From Treponema sp. (GTDB lineage Bacteria; Spirochaetota; Spirochaetia; Treponematales; Treponemataceae): a DNA stretch of 64,000 nt. A model generated the notes under the pieces. It was not told where the DNA came from. It did not search any database and worked only from the letters and a program-made list of their open reading frames with translations. Below, piece by piece: positions 53,701 through 62,736 of the stretch. The DNA lies in the NCBI GenBank assembly GCA_017935745.1, contig JAGBGX010000009.1:1-64000 (forward strand), given 5' to 3'. Made by a program: the position numbers and the translations under genes. The stretch's first letter is position 1. Every line of letters starts with the position of its first letter.

Positions 53701-54232
53701 CGCCGTTGATGTACACCTGGGCAACGCCGTCGCCTTGCAGCAGGATTCCCTTCACTTGGTTTTTGGCAATGCGCTTCAGCTCATCACTTGAGCGGTTTCC
53801 TTTAATGGAAATTTCCATAATCGGAATTGAGTTCATGTTCATTTTCATAATGCTCGGTGTCTTCACCGTTTTCGGAAGCTCGTCGCGCACCAGGTCAATC
53901 GCATCGCGGACTTCATTCGTTGCGATATCAAGGTTCGTTCCGTAGTAGAATTCAAGCCCGATTGTGCACATTCCGTCTGACGAAACCGAAGTCATTTTTT
54001 TGAGCTTGTTGATGCTCACCAGTCCGTCCTCAATTACTTTGGTAACTGCCTTTTCCACAGATTCAGGCCCCGCGTTCGGATATGATGCAAAAATCATCAG
54101 GTACGGCTCTGTAATGTTCGGCATCAGGCTCACTTCGATTCTTCTGAACATAAAAAGCCCGGTGATTCCCAGAAGGGCAAAAACAACGATTACAAGAACC
54201 GGGTTGGAAAGCGTCTTCTGCGAAATGTTCAT
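50762..54232 (-). CDS. RND efflux permease with a C-terminal PII-like domain
   Basis: This 1156-residue protein has the RND plan: an N-terminal membrane segment (VLVIVVFALLGITGLFMF), two periplasmic loops, and twelve membrane segments with VGMVVDASIVMIDNIYSYRE and GIVVNNGIILVDYTN. It matches HAE-1/AcrB-like pumps rather than heavy-metal ones. Unusually, after the normal end (about residue 1015, LFIPVLYSLIMK) comes a Pro/Asn linker and about 110 residues resembling DUF3240/PII-like proteins (LYRAEIIANQSVQEEL; GRGLSNRKLGNSVWPEKN; AYVTAEEILIMQETVETVR). The membrane fusion protein overlaps its start. No TolC-like gene is nearby. Confidence 0.9.
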   Translation of the reverse strand: MNISQKTLSNPVLVIVVFALLGITGLFMFRRIEVSLMPNITEPYLMIFASYPNAGPESVEKAVTKVIEDGLVSINKLKKMTSVSSDGMCTIGLEFYYGTNLDIATNEVRDAIDLVRDELPKTVKTPSIMKMNMNSIPIMEISIKGNRSSDELKRIAKNQVKGILLQGDGVAQVYINGGRNKIVCVELSQNRLAAFDLTVTEVASRLSLENLDLGGGKITQDKKDFVIRTAGEYKSIEEINETVIEEKNGYNVRLCDVGRAYFGFEKMTQNVFIDGENGIYLSVTKQSGTNSVKVADSLYAKLEELKELLPADVTLSIISDDSVSIRETLRTLFESAWQGIVLAVIVLFVFLKNIKSTFIISISIPFSIIITLLLMYCSGITLNIMTLTGLILGVGMVVDASIVMIDNIYSYRERGTKANVAAILGTQEMISSVLSGNLTTIVVFVPFLLYMKDLGFMGQMAKDMIFTVVMAIVASLFVAVFLVPVLAGHFLPLSNRKENPVRNPFLVKLYAALDAILNKATDFYKSVLHAAVLRPKSTAAVCTGILLLSFALVPFLHFKLMPESDTNAATINITLPAGSSIENSTDVIRRLEAVVIKEVKGYKTIITTVGISDGGDGEAASNKGSIGIILPELKKQIDTTSDIKKKLLPYFKDFAGCQITFSAGDMESVSGSDIDIVIKSASLAKASDVAHQIIGCMSHVEDTANIKIDLQESLPQAEIVIDRKRAAELGISVEAIAVEINNSIAGVTATKYRLDGDEYNIVVSYQDSDKKNIIDLENIVVRGKNNSLVSVSNCAYVKKTTGPVAINRLNRTRTIHITASIVTDENAPAVESKIKSLIAKNIIVPSDVFVTFEGAWKNMQTQGKAFSSILILAVLLVFGVMAGTYGSFKAPVINLTTIPFMCIGVIVLYAVRGQPISIMTMLGLVMLVGIVVNNGIILVDYTNLLVERGKELKEACVAAGASRFRPVLVTTCTTILGMLPMSFTTSGSASLVQPIGLCVLGGLTSSTFVTLLFIPVLYSLIMKQPAQKNSPPQKNLPPSAEQNASTENVNSYNGKKALYRAEIIANQSVQEELCAELEAALEDFQYTLAEQISGRGLSNRKLGNSVWPEKNFVLIAYVTAEEILIMQETVETVRQRFFSEGIQLFAVKTGIKGNCE

Positions 54233-55149
54233 TCTGCGTCCTCCGAAATATCAAGGACCGCGCTTCCTTCGACAAGCGAATCTATTCCGTCTGTTATGAC
54301 GCGCTCGCCGCCCGCAATGCCGGACGTTATTTCCACGCGTCCGTCGGAAGCAATCCCGGCTGAGACTGTCCTGACACGGGCGGTGTTTTCTTGCAAAACA
54401 TACACGATTTTTTCTTCGCCTCTTGCTATGACGGCGCTTTCGGGAACGGTAAGAACAGCTTCCTTTGAGTACAGGTACAGCTTGATTTTTACAAACATGC
54501 CTGCGGTAATGCGCGCGCTGCTTTTTGAAACCGACAGGATGACTTCCGATGTCCGGCTGACGGAATCTATGACCGGGGAAACTTCGCTTACCTCTGCATG
54601 GAATATCTCGCCGGGATACGCCTCGGCATAAAAGTCGGCTTTCAGTCCGTTCTTGAGCAGCGCATAATACCGCTCGGGAATCTGGGTACGTATTTTCAGG
54701 CCGGACAAGTCTCCCACCGTCGCAATGACGCTCGCGGCCGTTACCTGTGTTCCCGTTTTCAGCGGAACGGAAATGATATTCCCGCTGATTGGAGAGAGAA
54801 CCGTACTCGGCAGAAAAAAATTCCCTGGCGTGGAAGGATCGACGGAAGCGATTGCCTCTCCCTGCTGCACCGCAGAGCCAAGCTCTTTATATGCCCGTAT
54901 CACCTTTCCCTGAACCGACGGAAAAACATCGACCGTATTTTTTGCCTCCACGTTTCCGTTCGCAAGAAGATATTTGGTGATAGAAGATTCCTGAATCAGC
55001 TCCGACTGTACGGAAACCGTCTGATTTTCCGGCTCCGGCGCATCCTGGCTTGCCCCGCTCTTTCCGTTGCAGGACAAAACAAAAAAAGCCGCTATGACTG
55101 TAAAAAAGACACAGCCACGTTTACCGGCAGACGACATTTTCGGCACCAT
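54229..55149 (-). CDS. RND membrane fusion (periplasmic adaptor) lipoprotein
   Basis: The 306-residue protein starts at 55149 after AGGAG and has a lipobox (FFVLSC), two biotinyl-lipoyl halves (VEAKNTVDVFPSVQGKVIRA; FFLPSTVLSPISGNIISVPL) with almost no alpha-hairpin between them, a beta-barrel (TSEVILSVSKSSARITAGMF) and a membrane-proximal end. It couples the RND pump to an outer-membrane channel, none of which is in the window. Stop overlaps the pump start. Confidence 0.9.
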   Translation of the reverse strand: MVPKMSSAGKRGCVFFTVIAAFFVLSCNGKSGASQDAPEPENQTVSVQSELIQESSITKYLLANGNVEAKNTVDVFPSVQGKVIRAYKELGSAVQQGEAIASVDPSTPGNFFLPSTVLSPISGNIISVPLKTGTQVTAASVIATVGDLSGLKIRTQIPERYYALLKNGLKADFYAEAYPGEIFHAEVSEVSPVIDSVSRTSEVILSVSKSSARITAGMFVKIKLYLYSKEAVLTVPESAVIARGEEKIVYVLQENTARVRTVSAGIASDGRVEITSGIAGGERVITDGIDSLVEGSAVLDISEDAE

Positions 55150-55346
55150 TTTTATCACACTCCTATAAAAACACCGCGTCAGCGGCGAGCCACGGATAGT
55201 ACACTCATCCATGCTGTTTTTCTGAATCTACAGTAGCGGGGCAGCCTTTTTCTTTTATAGGGAAAACCTTTCTAAAACCTTAAAATGTGTTAGAATACGC
55301 TGTAAGGACGGAATGCATTTACGTGTGTATTCATAAAAGGAAACCC

Positions 55347-55910
55347 ATGGACGATTTGCTTGCATTTGCAGACAGAAACGAATTCCGCGCGTGGCTCGGC
55401 GAACACTGCGCGTCAAGCGGCGGCGTGTGGCTTTTGTTCGGAAAGAATGGCGGCCCGCAAACGCTCTCTGCGGCGGAAGCGCTGGAAGAAGCCCTCTGCT
55501 TCGGCTGGATTGACGGGCAGATGCAGCGCATTGACGACAAGTCGTACAAAAAGTATTTTGCGCCGCGCCGGACGAGCAGCACGTGGTCGGGCAAGAACAA
55601 GTCGCTCGCGCACAGCCTTGAGGAACGCGGGCTTATGACTGATTTCGGCAGACAGAAGATTGAGGAAGCCAAACGGAACGGCCGCTGGGACGCGCCCGAC
55701 CTGATGTCGCTCGGAGCAAAAGCCGTCTCCGCCCTTTCCGCGCTACTTTCGGAACACGAAACCGCCCGCACGAATTTCCACGCCATGCCGCCCTCCGCGC
55801 AGAAAACCTATGCCCGTGCCTACTTCTCCGCCAAGACGGACGTGGGCAGACAGAAGCGGCTCGCGTGGCTCGTGGACAGGCTCAGCAGAAACCTGCGGCC
55901 GATGGAATAA
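55347..55910 (+). CDS. YdeI/OmpD-associated family protein
   Basis: The 187-residue protein has RNEFRAWLGEHCASSGGVWL, LEEALCFGWIDGQMQRIDDK, KYFAPRRTSSTWSGKNKSLA and a C-terminal basic helix. It is a paralogue of the gene at 8648. AAAAGGAAACCC precedes the ATG at 55347; a further in-frame start at 55287 is unlikely. A 77-bp fragment of its 5' end is at 32345. Confidence 0.87.
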   Translation: MDDLLAFADRNEFRAWLGEHCASSGGVWLLFGKNGGPQTLSAAEALEEALCFGWIDGQMQRIDDKSYKKYFAPRRTSSTWSGKNKSLAHSLEERGLMTDFGRQKIEEAKRNGRWDAPDLMSLGAKAVSALSALLSEHETARTNFHAMPPSAQKTYARAYFSAKTDVGRQKRLAWLVDRLSRNLRPME

Positions 55911-55933
55911 GGGAACATCGTTCCGGGGATGTA

Positions 55934-56250
55934 CTTCCTTAAAATAAGGAACACCGCCTGAAGAAAAATCGTGTTTCCTCATGGTAAGGAACGCTCCCCC
56001 AAAAGGAAATCACGTTTCCTTATGATAAGGAAATATGCCCCAAAGAAAATCGCGCTTCCTTAAAATAAGGAACGTCGCCCAAGGAAAAAACGCACTTCCT
56101 CATGATAAGGAACGCTCCCCAGAGAAAAATCGCGCTTCCTCATGATAAGGAACGTCGCCCGAAGAAAAAACACGTTTCCTTAAAATAAGGAATGTCGCCC
56201 ATGAAAAAATCGCATTTCCTCAAAACAAGGAACGCCGCTCGTGGGAAATC
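55934..56250. repeat. Tandem array of eight 40-bp units with a palindromic core
   Basis: Units begin at 55934, 55974, 56015, 56055, 56095, 56135, 56175 and 56215 (40 or 41 bp apart). Each has a hairpin of TTCCTT, about five bases, AAGGAA, and then a diverged GCCC-AAGAAAAA-CGC stretch. The array lies between convergent genes, and the last unit overlaps the final codons of the nitrilase gene (56220). The period is not a multiple of three. Spacers between hairpins are similar, so this is not CRISPR. Confidence 0.85.
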
Positions 56251-57092
56251 TCCCCGCCGCACAGGAGCGCGTACTGTTCCGGGCGGCGGTATGCGTTTCC
56301 CATCACTTCGTGCGTGCGGTATTCGCGCAGCTGGTCGAGGTCGATTTCGGCAAGGAAGATGCTCGCTTCTTCCGGCGCCTCGAGGACGCACATATCGCGC
56401 GAGCCGGGTTCGTCCCGGAGCCAGGCAACGCCGTCAAAGACCGTCGAGCGGCCGTTGCAGTCGGGCTGTCCTGCGGGATAGTTGCAGGTGGCGACGGCGG
56501 TCATGTTCTCGTACGCGCGGGAGCGGAGCGCGGAAAGCCGGTTGATTTCCATCGGGCAGGCGTTCGGAGCAAGGATGACTTCCGCGCCCTTGAGCATCAG
56601 AATCCGCGCGCTTTCCGGGAACTCCCTGTCAAAGCATATCATCGCGCCGACGTTCACCGTGCCGCAGGCGGTGTCGAGGGCCGCCACGTGGAATCCGTCG
56701 CCGGGAAGCAGGTTCCGCTCGGCATCGAACGCGCAGGTGTGGACTTTCGAGTAGCGGAATTGCAGAACGCCGTGCCGGTCAAAAAGCGAAAGCGAGTTGC
56801 GCGGAAGCCCGTCCGTTTTCTCAAGGAACGTGATGCCGATTGCCATGCCAAGCTCCGCCGCAAGCGACTTGAACGCGCCCGTAAATCCGCCGTCAGCAGG
56901 AACCGCCTCCGCCGTCCACTCTTCCGCAGGCCGCCCGCTGATGCGGTAGCCGTTGCTCCACATCTCCGGGAACAGCGCGATGTCCGCCCCGAGCGACTTC
57001 GCCGTGCGGCAGGCTTCAACGCCCGTGCGCAGATTCTCTTCCAGCGAGCCGCCCGGCAGAATCTGAAGCAGCGCGATTTTCAGAATGGTCAT
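56220..57092 (-). CDS. Carbon-nitrogen hydrolase (nitrilase superfamily)
   Basis: The 290-residue protein has the Glu-Lys-Cys triad in order: ALFPEMWSNGYRIS (Glu near 45), LQFRYSKVHTCAFD (Lys near 118) and GAMICFDREFPESAR (Cys near 152). Superfamily members hydrolyse amides or nitriles, and the sequence does not fix which. The start at 57092 follows GAGGAAAC. Its last eight or so codons (SHERRSLF) come from the tandem array, suggesting that the array reaches into the gene. Confidence 0.88.
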   Translation of the reverse strand: MTILKIALLQILPGGSLEENLRTGVEACRTAKSLGADIALFPEMWSNGYRISGRPAEEWTAEAVPADGGFTGAFKSLAAELGMAIGITFLEKTDGLPRNSLSLFDRHGVLQFRYSKVHTCAFDAERNLLPGDGFHVAALDTACGTVNVGAMICFDREFPESARILMLKGAEVILAPNACPMEINRLSALRSRAYENMTAVATCNYPAGQPDCNGRSTVFDGVAWLRDEPGSRDMCVLEAPEEASIFLAEIDLDQLREYRTHEVMGNAYRRPEQYALLCGGEISHERRSLF

Positions 57093-57223
57093 GTTTTGTT
57101 TCCTCAGCATTTTGAATCTGTTCAGCATTGTATCATACTTTTCCTGCTTTTTCCATGAACGACGGAAAAGCGCGCTTCCGCCAATCATTACGGTATTTCT
57201 GCTGTGTCAGTTCAGAAGCATTG

Positions 57224-57260
57224 TTTACATTTAATTGTTTTTTGATATACTCTACTTACT
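57224..57260 (+). promoter_or_regulatory. Promoter of the chemoreceptor gene, almost without leader
   Basis: TTTACA (57224-57229) and TATACT (57246-57251) are spaced by 16 bp. The ATG at 57261 begins nine bases after the -10 box, and there is no Shine-Dalgarno sequence, so transcription probably starts at or just before the start codon. Confidence 0.65.
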
Positions 57261-59327
57261 ATGGTACTGCTAAAACGTTCAATGATACTGATTTTGATTC
57301 CTGTGGCTGTTATTTTTGTCCCTACAGTCTTTGTGGCAAAGCATCTTTCAAATGTGCAGACAATGCGTCATACGCAGGAACTGTTCGATAACAAAATCCA
57401 GAACTACAGCGGACAGATTGCGCAGGAGCTGAATTCTATCCGCAATGTCCTTCAGGCTTTGGGCGCAGTTTTTTACCGTGGAAAATTTGGCAGCTCAAAA
57501 GATACTCTCGAAGTGTTTGAAAATTTCACTACGCTTTATCCTGACAGCACGGGCTTTTACGGCGAGCTTGACGGAATTTATTATGACGGCACAGGCTGGG
57601 TTCCCGACAGGGACTGGATTCCAAGCTCGCGCCCGTGGTATACAGCCGCGGAAAAGAATCCCGGTCACGTTGTATTTTCTGATGTGTATGTTGATGATAT
57701 GACAGGTGCAACAGTCGTCAGCATCTCGATGTCTGTTATAGACAGCACAGGGAAAAAACTGGGAGTCATTGCGCTCGACTATCCGCTTGACACAGTAGCA
57801 GAAGCGGTAGAACGTCTGCGCGGAAAAAATGAGCGGATTTTTATTCTGACCGAAGACGGACATTTCGCCGTGAGCAGCAGTTATTCTGGTGATGAAAAAA
57901 TAAGCGAAGTGGAAGGCGGAAAGTATGCTTCAGCTGCGGCAGAACTGATGACAGGCAATGCACAGTTTGTGCGGGCTGATGTTTCGGGAAGCGAATTTTT
58001 CTTCAACTCGACAAAAATCGGAGACACCGGCTGGATTCTTGCTGTTGGCGAGCCTGTTCCGCAGGTGTTCGCATTTTCAAAGCAGATGTCCCTTTTGCTT
58101 ATGGTGTCGTTTGCGTTTCTTTCAGTTCTTGTGCTTGCACTGGTCGGCATCAATATCGCTCATATTGCGCGTCCGCTTTCCGTTACCGCCCGCGCGCTTT
58201 CAGGCATTGCCTCAGGACAGGGAGACTTGACGCAGCGGCTTGACATCCGCGATTCAAGCAATGAAATGAAGCTGATCCGGGACAAATTCAATGCATTTAT
58301 CGGGCGGCTTCAGCAGATGGTGACTGAAATAAAAGGCACAAAAAGTGATCTTTCTGCTTATGGCAGCCGCCTTGCTTCAATGGTGCAGGAAAATGCAGCG
58401 TTTGTGGAGCAGATGGTTTTAAATATCGGCAATGTGAGCAGGGAAGTCACCGGGCAGGACGAAAAGGTTGAAAGCGCAGTGCAGTCCGTGGAAGATATTT
58501 CCCTCGCGGTGTCGCAGCTGCGCTCGCTGCTTGAAACCCAGGAACAGAGCGTGCAGACCGCCTCAAGCGCAGTTACCGAAATGATTGGCAGCATAGAGTC
58601 GGTTTCCCGTTCCGTTGAAAATATGGCGCAGGAATTTTCTGTCCTGTACAAGGATGTCGGAAACGGAATTGAGCGGCAGCGCGAAGTGAACGGCAGAATT
58701 CAGCAGATTGAAGAGCAGTCAAGAATGCTCACTGAAGCAAACGCTGTGATTTCTTCAATTGCAGAGCAGACAAATCTTCTGGCCATGAACGCGGCGATTG
58801 AAGCGGCGCATGCAGGCGAGGCAGGAAAGGGATTTGCAGTCGTTGCAGATGAAATCAGAAAGCTTTCTGAAAATTCTTCAGCACAGTCAAAAAACATTGG
58901 CAACCAGCTCACGTCCATTACAGATGCAATCGCCCTTGCTGTGGACGCATCGGATCTGTCAGACCATGTGTTTTCCGGCGTCTCTGAAAAAATCAATGCG
59001 ACAGGAAATCTTGTGCGGGAAATCAAGCAGGCGATGAATGAGCAGTCCGAAGGATCCAAGCAGATAAGCGACTCTCTCGGTCACATGAACGAAGCGACAG
59101 GACACGTCCGCACTGCCGCTGACAATGTAGACAGGGCGCGCGGCGGAATTACCGCAAATGTGGAAAGCCTGCGCCAGTCATCCGGGGTTGTGCGCAGTTC
59201 CCTCGAAAAGATGAAACAGGGCGTGGAGCGGATTGAGAAAGATGACAATTCGCTGCTGAAGCTTTCAACTTCTATCAGCGGCTCTATTTACCGCATTAAC
59301 AGCCAGATAGAGCAGTTCAAAATATAA
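57261..59327 (+). CDS. Methyl-accepting chemotaxis protein with a dCache sensor
   Basis: The 688-residue protein has a transmembrane segment (about 8-28), a periplasmic dCache domain (about 35-270: [40 protein letters not shown]), a second membrane segment (about 275-298), a HAMP region, and a cytoplasmic signalling domain with hairpin tip [20 protein letters not shown] and [19 protein letters not shown]. No C-terminal CheR-binding pentapeptide is seen. It should sense a small ligand, perhaps an amino acid or organic acid, and act on CheA. Confidence 0.93.
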   Translation: MVLLKRSMILILIPVAVIFVPTVFVAKHLSNVQTMRHTQELFDNKIQNYSGQIAQELNSIRNVLQALGAVFYRGKFGSSKDTLEVFENFTTLYPDSTGFYGELDGIYYDGTGWVPDRDWIPSSRPWYTAAEKNPGHVVFSDVYVDDMTGATVVSISMSVIDSTGKKLGVIALDYPLDTVAEAVERLRGKNERIFILTEDGHFAVSSSYSGDEKISEVEGGKYASAAAELMTGNAQFVRADVSGSEFFFNSTKIGDTGWILAVGEPVPQVFAFSKQMSLLLMVSFAFLSVLVLALVGINIAHIARPLSVTARALSGIASGQGDLTQRLDIRDSSNEMKLIRDKFNAFIGRLQQMVTEIKGTKSDLSAYGSRLASMVQENAAFVEQMVLNIGNVSREVTGQDEKVESAVQSVEDISLAVSQLRSLLETQEQSVQTASSAVTEMIGSIESVSRSVENMAQEFSVLYKDVGNGIERQREVNGRIQQIEEQSRMLTEANAVISSIAEQTNLLAMNAAIEAAHAGEAGKGFAVVADEIRKLSENSSAQSKNIGNQLTSITDAIALAVDASDLSDHVFSGVSEKINATGNLVREIKQAMNEQSEGSKQISDSLGHMNEATGHVRTAADNVDRARGGITANVESLRQSSGVVRSSLEKMKQGVERIEKDDNSLLKLSTSISGSIYRINSQIEQFKI

Positions 59328-59466
59328 CTGTTTCCCCGGTGCAAGCGTTGTGGTATCGTTCGTTTTGTTTGCGCACGGCTTGCCGAATGCAGCTCGACCG
59401 GAAGAAAAATACAGAATTGTCGCATTTATCCAAGACGCGCCTGCGGACGGATGGTATAATAAAACT

Positions 59467-59778
59467 ATGGATGAAACTGAAACGTCATCAAAAACAGCAC
59501 ACGACATAAGCGTCTGCGGAACCGACTGCACCGTATGCGCCTTTCTCGGAAAACAGTGCGGCGGCTGCAACGCAAGCGGCGGAAAAGTGTTCCATGCGGA
59601 CGGCGGCTTCTGTCCTGTCTATGACTGCGTGAAAAACCGGCGGAATCTTTCTGACTGCGGGCGCTGCGCGAAACTTCCCTGCGGAATCTGGCGGAAGACG
59701 CGCGACCCGTCTTTTTCGGACGAGGAATTTGAGCGGAATATCGCGGAACGAATCAAAATGCTCCGATGCAAGCAGTGA
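59467..59778 (+). CDS. DUF3795 cysteine-rich protein
   Basis: The 103-residue protein has CGTDCTVCAFLGKQCGGCNA, FCPVYDCVKNRRNLSDCGRC and KLPC, typical of DUF3795. The paired cysteines probably bind zinc or an Fe-S cluster. TATAAT at 59455-59460 ends six bases before the ATG, so the mRNA may be leaderless; the longer frame from 59350 is rejected. It is 16 bp before the TfoX-like gene. Confidence 0.83.
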   Translation: MDETETSSKTAHDISVCGTDCTVCAFLGKQCGGCNASGGKVFHADGGFCPVYDCVKNRRNLSDCGRCAKLPCGIWRKTRDPSFSDEEFERNIAERIKMLRCKQ

Positions 59779-59794
59779 GAAAACGAGGAGAAGC

Positions 59795-60130
59795 ATGATG
59801 AACAGCAAAGAGCTTGCGGAATTCGTGGAGGATCAGCTGAGCGGGCTGGACGGCATTCGGAAGATTCCTATGATGGGCGGCTGGATTTTTTACTGTCAGG
59901 AAAAGATTTTCGGCGGAATCTACGAACCGGGCTTCATGGTGAAAAACACAGCGGCCGCTAGAGCAGCAATGCCGGACAGCGAGCCGGATCCTCCCTACAG
60001 CGGCGCAAAACCCATGCTTCCCGTCACGATTCTGGAAGACCGGGAGCGGCTTCAGGAAATGGTTCGCGCCATGCTCCCAGAGCTTCCCGAGCGCAAGCCC
60101 CGCCGGACGAAAATCAGCGGCAAGCAATAG
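59795..60130 (+). CDS. TfoX/Sxy-type N-terminal domain protein
   Basis: The 111-residue protein has ELAEFVEDQLSGLDGIRKIP, MMGGWIFYCQEKIFGGIYEP and a basic tail (PERKPRRTKISGKQ), matching TfoX N-terminal-domain proteins. Full-length TfoX regulates competence, but short versions are widespread and of unknown role. AGGAG is placed before ATG-ATG at 59795-59800. A few matching bases of its 3' end recur near 63113. Confidence 0.78.
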   Translation: MMNSKELAEFVEDQLSGLDGIRKIPMMGGWIFYCQEKIFGGIYEPGFMVKNTAAARAAMPDSEPDPPYSGAKPMLPVTILEDRERLQEMVRAMLPELPERKPRRTKISGKQ

Positions 60131-60198
60131 AGCGCAGCGTGCAAAAACATGGGATTCGGCTTCACCTATTGCCAGAAAAAATCAACAAGCGAAAGAAA

Positions 60199-60225
60199 GT
60201 CCGTCCTCCTTTGAGGAAGACGGAC
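60199..60225. terminator. Hairpin between convergent genes
   Basis: GTCCGTC-x-TCCT-TTG-AGGA-x-GACGGAC forms a strong stem between convergent genes ending at 60130 and 60273. On the minus strand it is followed by TTTCTTTCG, so it can serve at least that side. Confidence 0.65.
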
Positions 60226-60272
60226 ATGCCAGTCAGAAGGCAGCTTTAGAACGCTGATGTATTATCTTCTGT

Positions 60273-61712
60273 TCAATAGCCTTTCGGACTGCTGATTGTG
60301 TATGTGCCGGCCTTCCAGAATCCAAAGCGGATGCCGCCCCAGCCGGTCATGCTGGCGGAGGAAGTGATGTTTCCGTCAATATCCTTCCATGATTGCGGAT
60401 TGTAGATATCCTTGCTATACACTATTTTTTTCGGTTCAGTTTGCAACAAAGCAATATTATCATCTTTTCGTACAGTTGCATATCCGTTGTCATACCAAGC
60501 TATCATATACACACGGGCAGGAGCTCCATCAGGGCCGGAAACCATTGCTTCAACTGTGCGCATAAAATCAGTAGATGATGAAATCGGGAATTTCACCGAA
60601 TGGAACACTTCCATGCAGGCTGCATCTTCTTCCAAATCCTTCGGCAGGACGATCGTTATCGAGTCTTCTGTGTAAGATTTGATGACGGGCAGCGCGGAAG
60701 AATCTTTTATATCCATTATGTTGATGTCCCACGCGTCGCTTCCGCCGTACTCATAGGTTGTATAGCAGAACATCTCAGTGCCTTCAAACGTCTGGCCGCG
60801 GTACGGCTCAAGCTTCAGGTTCTTGATGGTGATGCTTGTATCATTGAGCGTCTTGAACCGCATTTCATACTGTGAACCTTTGTAATCCGTCAAAACCGGA
60901 AATACGCCGAAATACGTTCCTTTGCTGACAGTTCTGCTTGAAAACACAGAAGGATAATTTTCCGTGCCGTCTTTGTTCTTGTGCCATGCGGCTCCTTCAA
61001 ACAGAGCCTCCCCGGATTCAATTTCAAACGACACAGCGTAGAGTCCTTCGCTAAAACAATACATGAGAGCTCCGCACCAGTCATACATTTTTCCGTCATC
61101 AGTGCTTCTCGGAATCTTGAACGTTCCGGACATACCTGAATCCGTTTTGGAGAAGTCCTTTGTGTACGCATCTTCCCGCCAAGTGCTTTCTGTCCATATG
61201 TTCCAGTGTGTAGCGCCGTCATAGTTCAGTTCCCACAGGTTGTCAATTTTCAAGTCATCAATCTGCGTTGTGCCTGCGGGAATTTCGATGTTGAACGAAA
61301 CAGATTCTCCGCTGTAGCTGAACGGCACACTCAGAATGAATGAGTACGCCTTGGCTTCCGCGCTCCAGTCAAACGGACAGACGCTGGCTTTTTTGCTTCC
61401 GTCGGCGAGCAGGTAGATGTGCGCGCCGGATGCGTTCTGCGCGGTTCCCGTGAACGTTACTGCATACGGCCCTGATTTCATTGTGTCAAGCGTAAACGTG
61501 TACGTCGCCTGCGTCCCGGACGTAATAATCCGTGTGCCGCCGCTTTTTTCAATGCTGATTTCGTTTCCCGACGAGTCAACGGCTTTTTCCGTGGTAACAC
61601 CGGGCGCGGAATGTTCCGCATCATCATTCCCGCTGGAGCTTCCGCCGTGTGAGCATGACGCGAGCAGAAACGCGCCTGAAATAAGTATAATACGTGCAAA
61701 CAGTTTCTTCAT
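60273..61712 (-). CDS. Large lipoprotein with beta-sandwich repeats
   Basis: The 479-residue protein has MKKLFARIILISGAFLLAS with lipobox LASC and a Gly/Ser linker, then beta-rich segments that look like carbohydrate-binding-type sandwich domains (YTFTLDTMKSGPYAVTFTGT; VSFNIEIPAGTTQIDDLKID; SITIKNLKLEPYRGQTF). No enzyme residues were recognised. It is 10 bp downstream of another lipoprotein gene and likely surface-exposed. Confidence 0.75.
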   Translation of the reverse strand: MKKLFARIILISGAFLLASCSHGGSSSGNDDAEHSAPGVTTEKAVDSSGNEISIEKSGGTRIITSGTQATYTFTLDTMKSGPYAVTFTGTAQNASGAHIYLLADGSKKASVCPFDWSAEAKAYSFILSVPFSYSGESVSFNIEIPAGTTQIDDLKIDNLWELNYDGATHWNIWTESTWREDAYTKDFSKTDSGMSGTFKIPRSTDDGKMYDWCGALMYCFSEGLYAVSFEIESGEALFEGAAWHKNKDGTENYPSVFSSRTVSKGTYFGVFPVLTDYKGSQYEMRFKTLNDTSITIKNLKLEPYRGQTFEGTEMFCYTTYEYGGSDAWDINIMDIKDSSALPVIKSYTEDSITIVLPKDLEEDAACMEVFHSVKFPISSSTDFMRTVEAMVSGPDGAPARVYMIAWYDNGYATVRKDDNIALLQTEPKKIVYSKDIYNPQSWKDIDGNITSSASMTGWGGIRFGFWKAGTYTISSPKGY

Positions 61713-61722
61713 AGCTGCCGCC

Positions 61723-62463
61723 CTACTGCTTTTCTATGCGGACAGTCCAATATGATATGTCGCCGCCATCGTTTTCAGTGCATGACACAACGATTACCGT
61801 TCCGCTTGCATTCTGCTGTATTTTCCTGTCGGTGTAGGTTACGTCACCGTCTTCATCTTCGTCAAGCTCAAATATTTCAAAAAATTCATCATAGCTCATC
61901 GACTCTTCTTCGGACTCGTCAAGGTCTTTTCCTGTTACGGTCACGCTGCGGTTCTTTTCGTCCCAGCTGCACTTAATGTCAGCAATATTCCAGCCGTTAT
62001 GCGTAAGATTGTACTTCATGTTTGCTTCCGCTGCATCTTTTTGAGCATAGAAAGCATCGTAGTATTCTTTTGACGAAAAGATAAGGGTGTGGCTTTCTTC
62101 CTGATACTTCATTTTTACCGGAGACGTTTTCGGACTTGAACCAAACGTAAGCGTTCCTTTCGTTGTGTGCGATTCTGTTCCTTTATACTGTATTTCAGAA
62201 TCGGCTGTTATTTTAAGGACACCTTCTTCCTCAGGAAATTTTATTGTCATGGTATAGTTGTATACTCCAGACTGGAATGAAAGTTCCTCTGCCGTAACAG
62301 TGGAAAGGTTAGCTTCATCATGCTTACTGTCATTTGACTTGTCAGCTGTAACTGGATCATCATCTCCTCCGCTGCTGCCATCGCTGCATCCGGCGAAGAT
62401 GCCCACAGAAAGTGCCGCACCTGCAAGCAGGACGAGCGCGAATTTCCGTTCAATCAGTTTCAT
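61723..62463 (-). CDS. Lipoprotein, acidic
   Basis: From ATG 62463 after GGAGAAA the 246-residue protein has a lipobox (VGIFAGCSD), a linker rich in Ser/Gly/Asp, and a beta-rich body (SGVYNYTMTIKFPEEEGVLK; SVTVTGKDLDESEEESMSYD) with a very acidic stretch (FELDEDEDGDVTYTD). It forms an operon with the gene at 60273. A divergent XRE gene lies at 62737, 273 bp away. Confidence 0.75.
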   Translation of the reverse strand: MKLIERKFALVLLAGAALSVGIFAGCSDGSSGGDDDPVTADKSNDSKHDEANLSTVTAEELSFQSGVYNYTMTIKFPEEEGVLKITADSEIQYKGTESHTTKGTLTFGSSPKTSPVKMKYQEESHTLIFSSKEYYDAFYAQKDAAEANMKYNLTHNGWNIADIKCSWDEKNRSVTVTGKDLDESEEESMSYDEFFEIFELDEDEDGDVTYTDRKIQQNASGTVIVVSCTENDGGDISYWTVRIEKQ

Positions 62464-62684
62464 TGATTTCTCCTCAAAAAAATAAAAGTCTTTTGTGTGC
62501 CGCACGAAAAGCGCAGGACGCACATCCGTATGCAGAAATAGCTGCGGACAGCGGATTCCGCTTTGCCGCGGACTGCCCGTACAATTCAATCTGCTGTAAA
62601 ATCACTATATTTTTGCTAAAAACAGTATTTTACGATGTTGATTATACAGCTGATTCAGCTTTTAAATCAAGTTTAAACAGTAAT

Positions 62685-62705
62685 AAACAGCTTAATATAC
62701 TGTTT
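62685..62705. promoter_or_regulatory. Inverted repeat upstream of an XRE gene
   Basis: AAACAG-N9-CTGTTT (62685-62705) lies in the divergent region between the lipoprotein operon and the XRE gene at 62737. Another AACAGTA half-site is at 62676-62682. It is a likely operator. Confidence 0.5.
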
Positions 62706-62736
62706 TTATTTGCGCCATTACCACCATAGTTACGGC

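Noticed and set aside
55934..56250. CRISPR array
   Set aside because: The repeated unit includes most of the 40 bp, and the stretches between palindromes are similar to each other rather than unique spacers. No cas genes are nearby.
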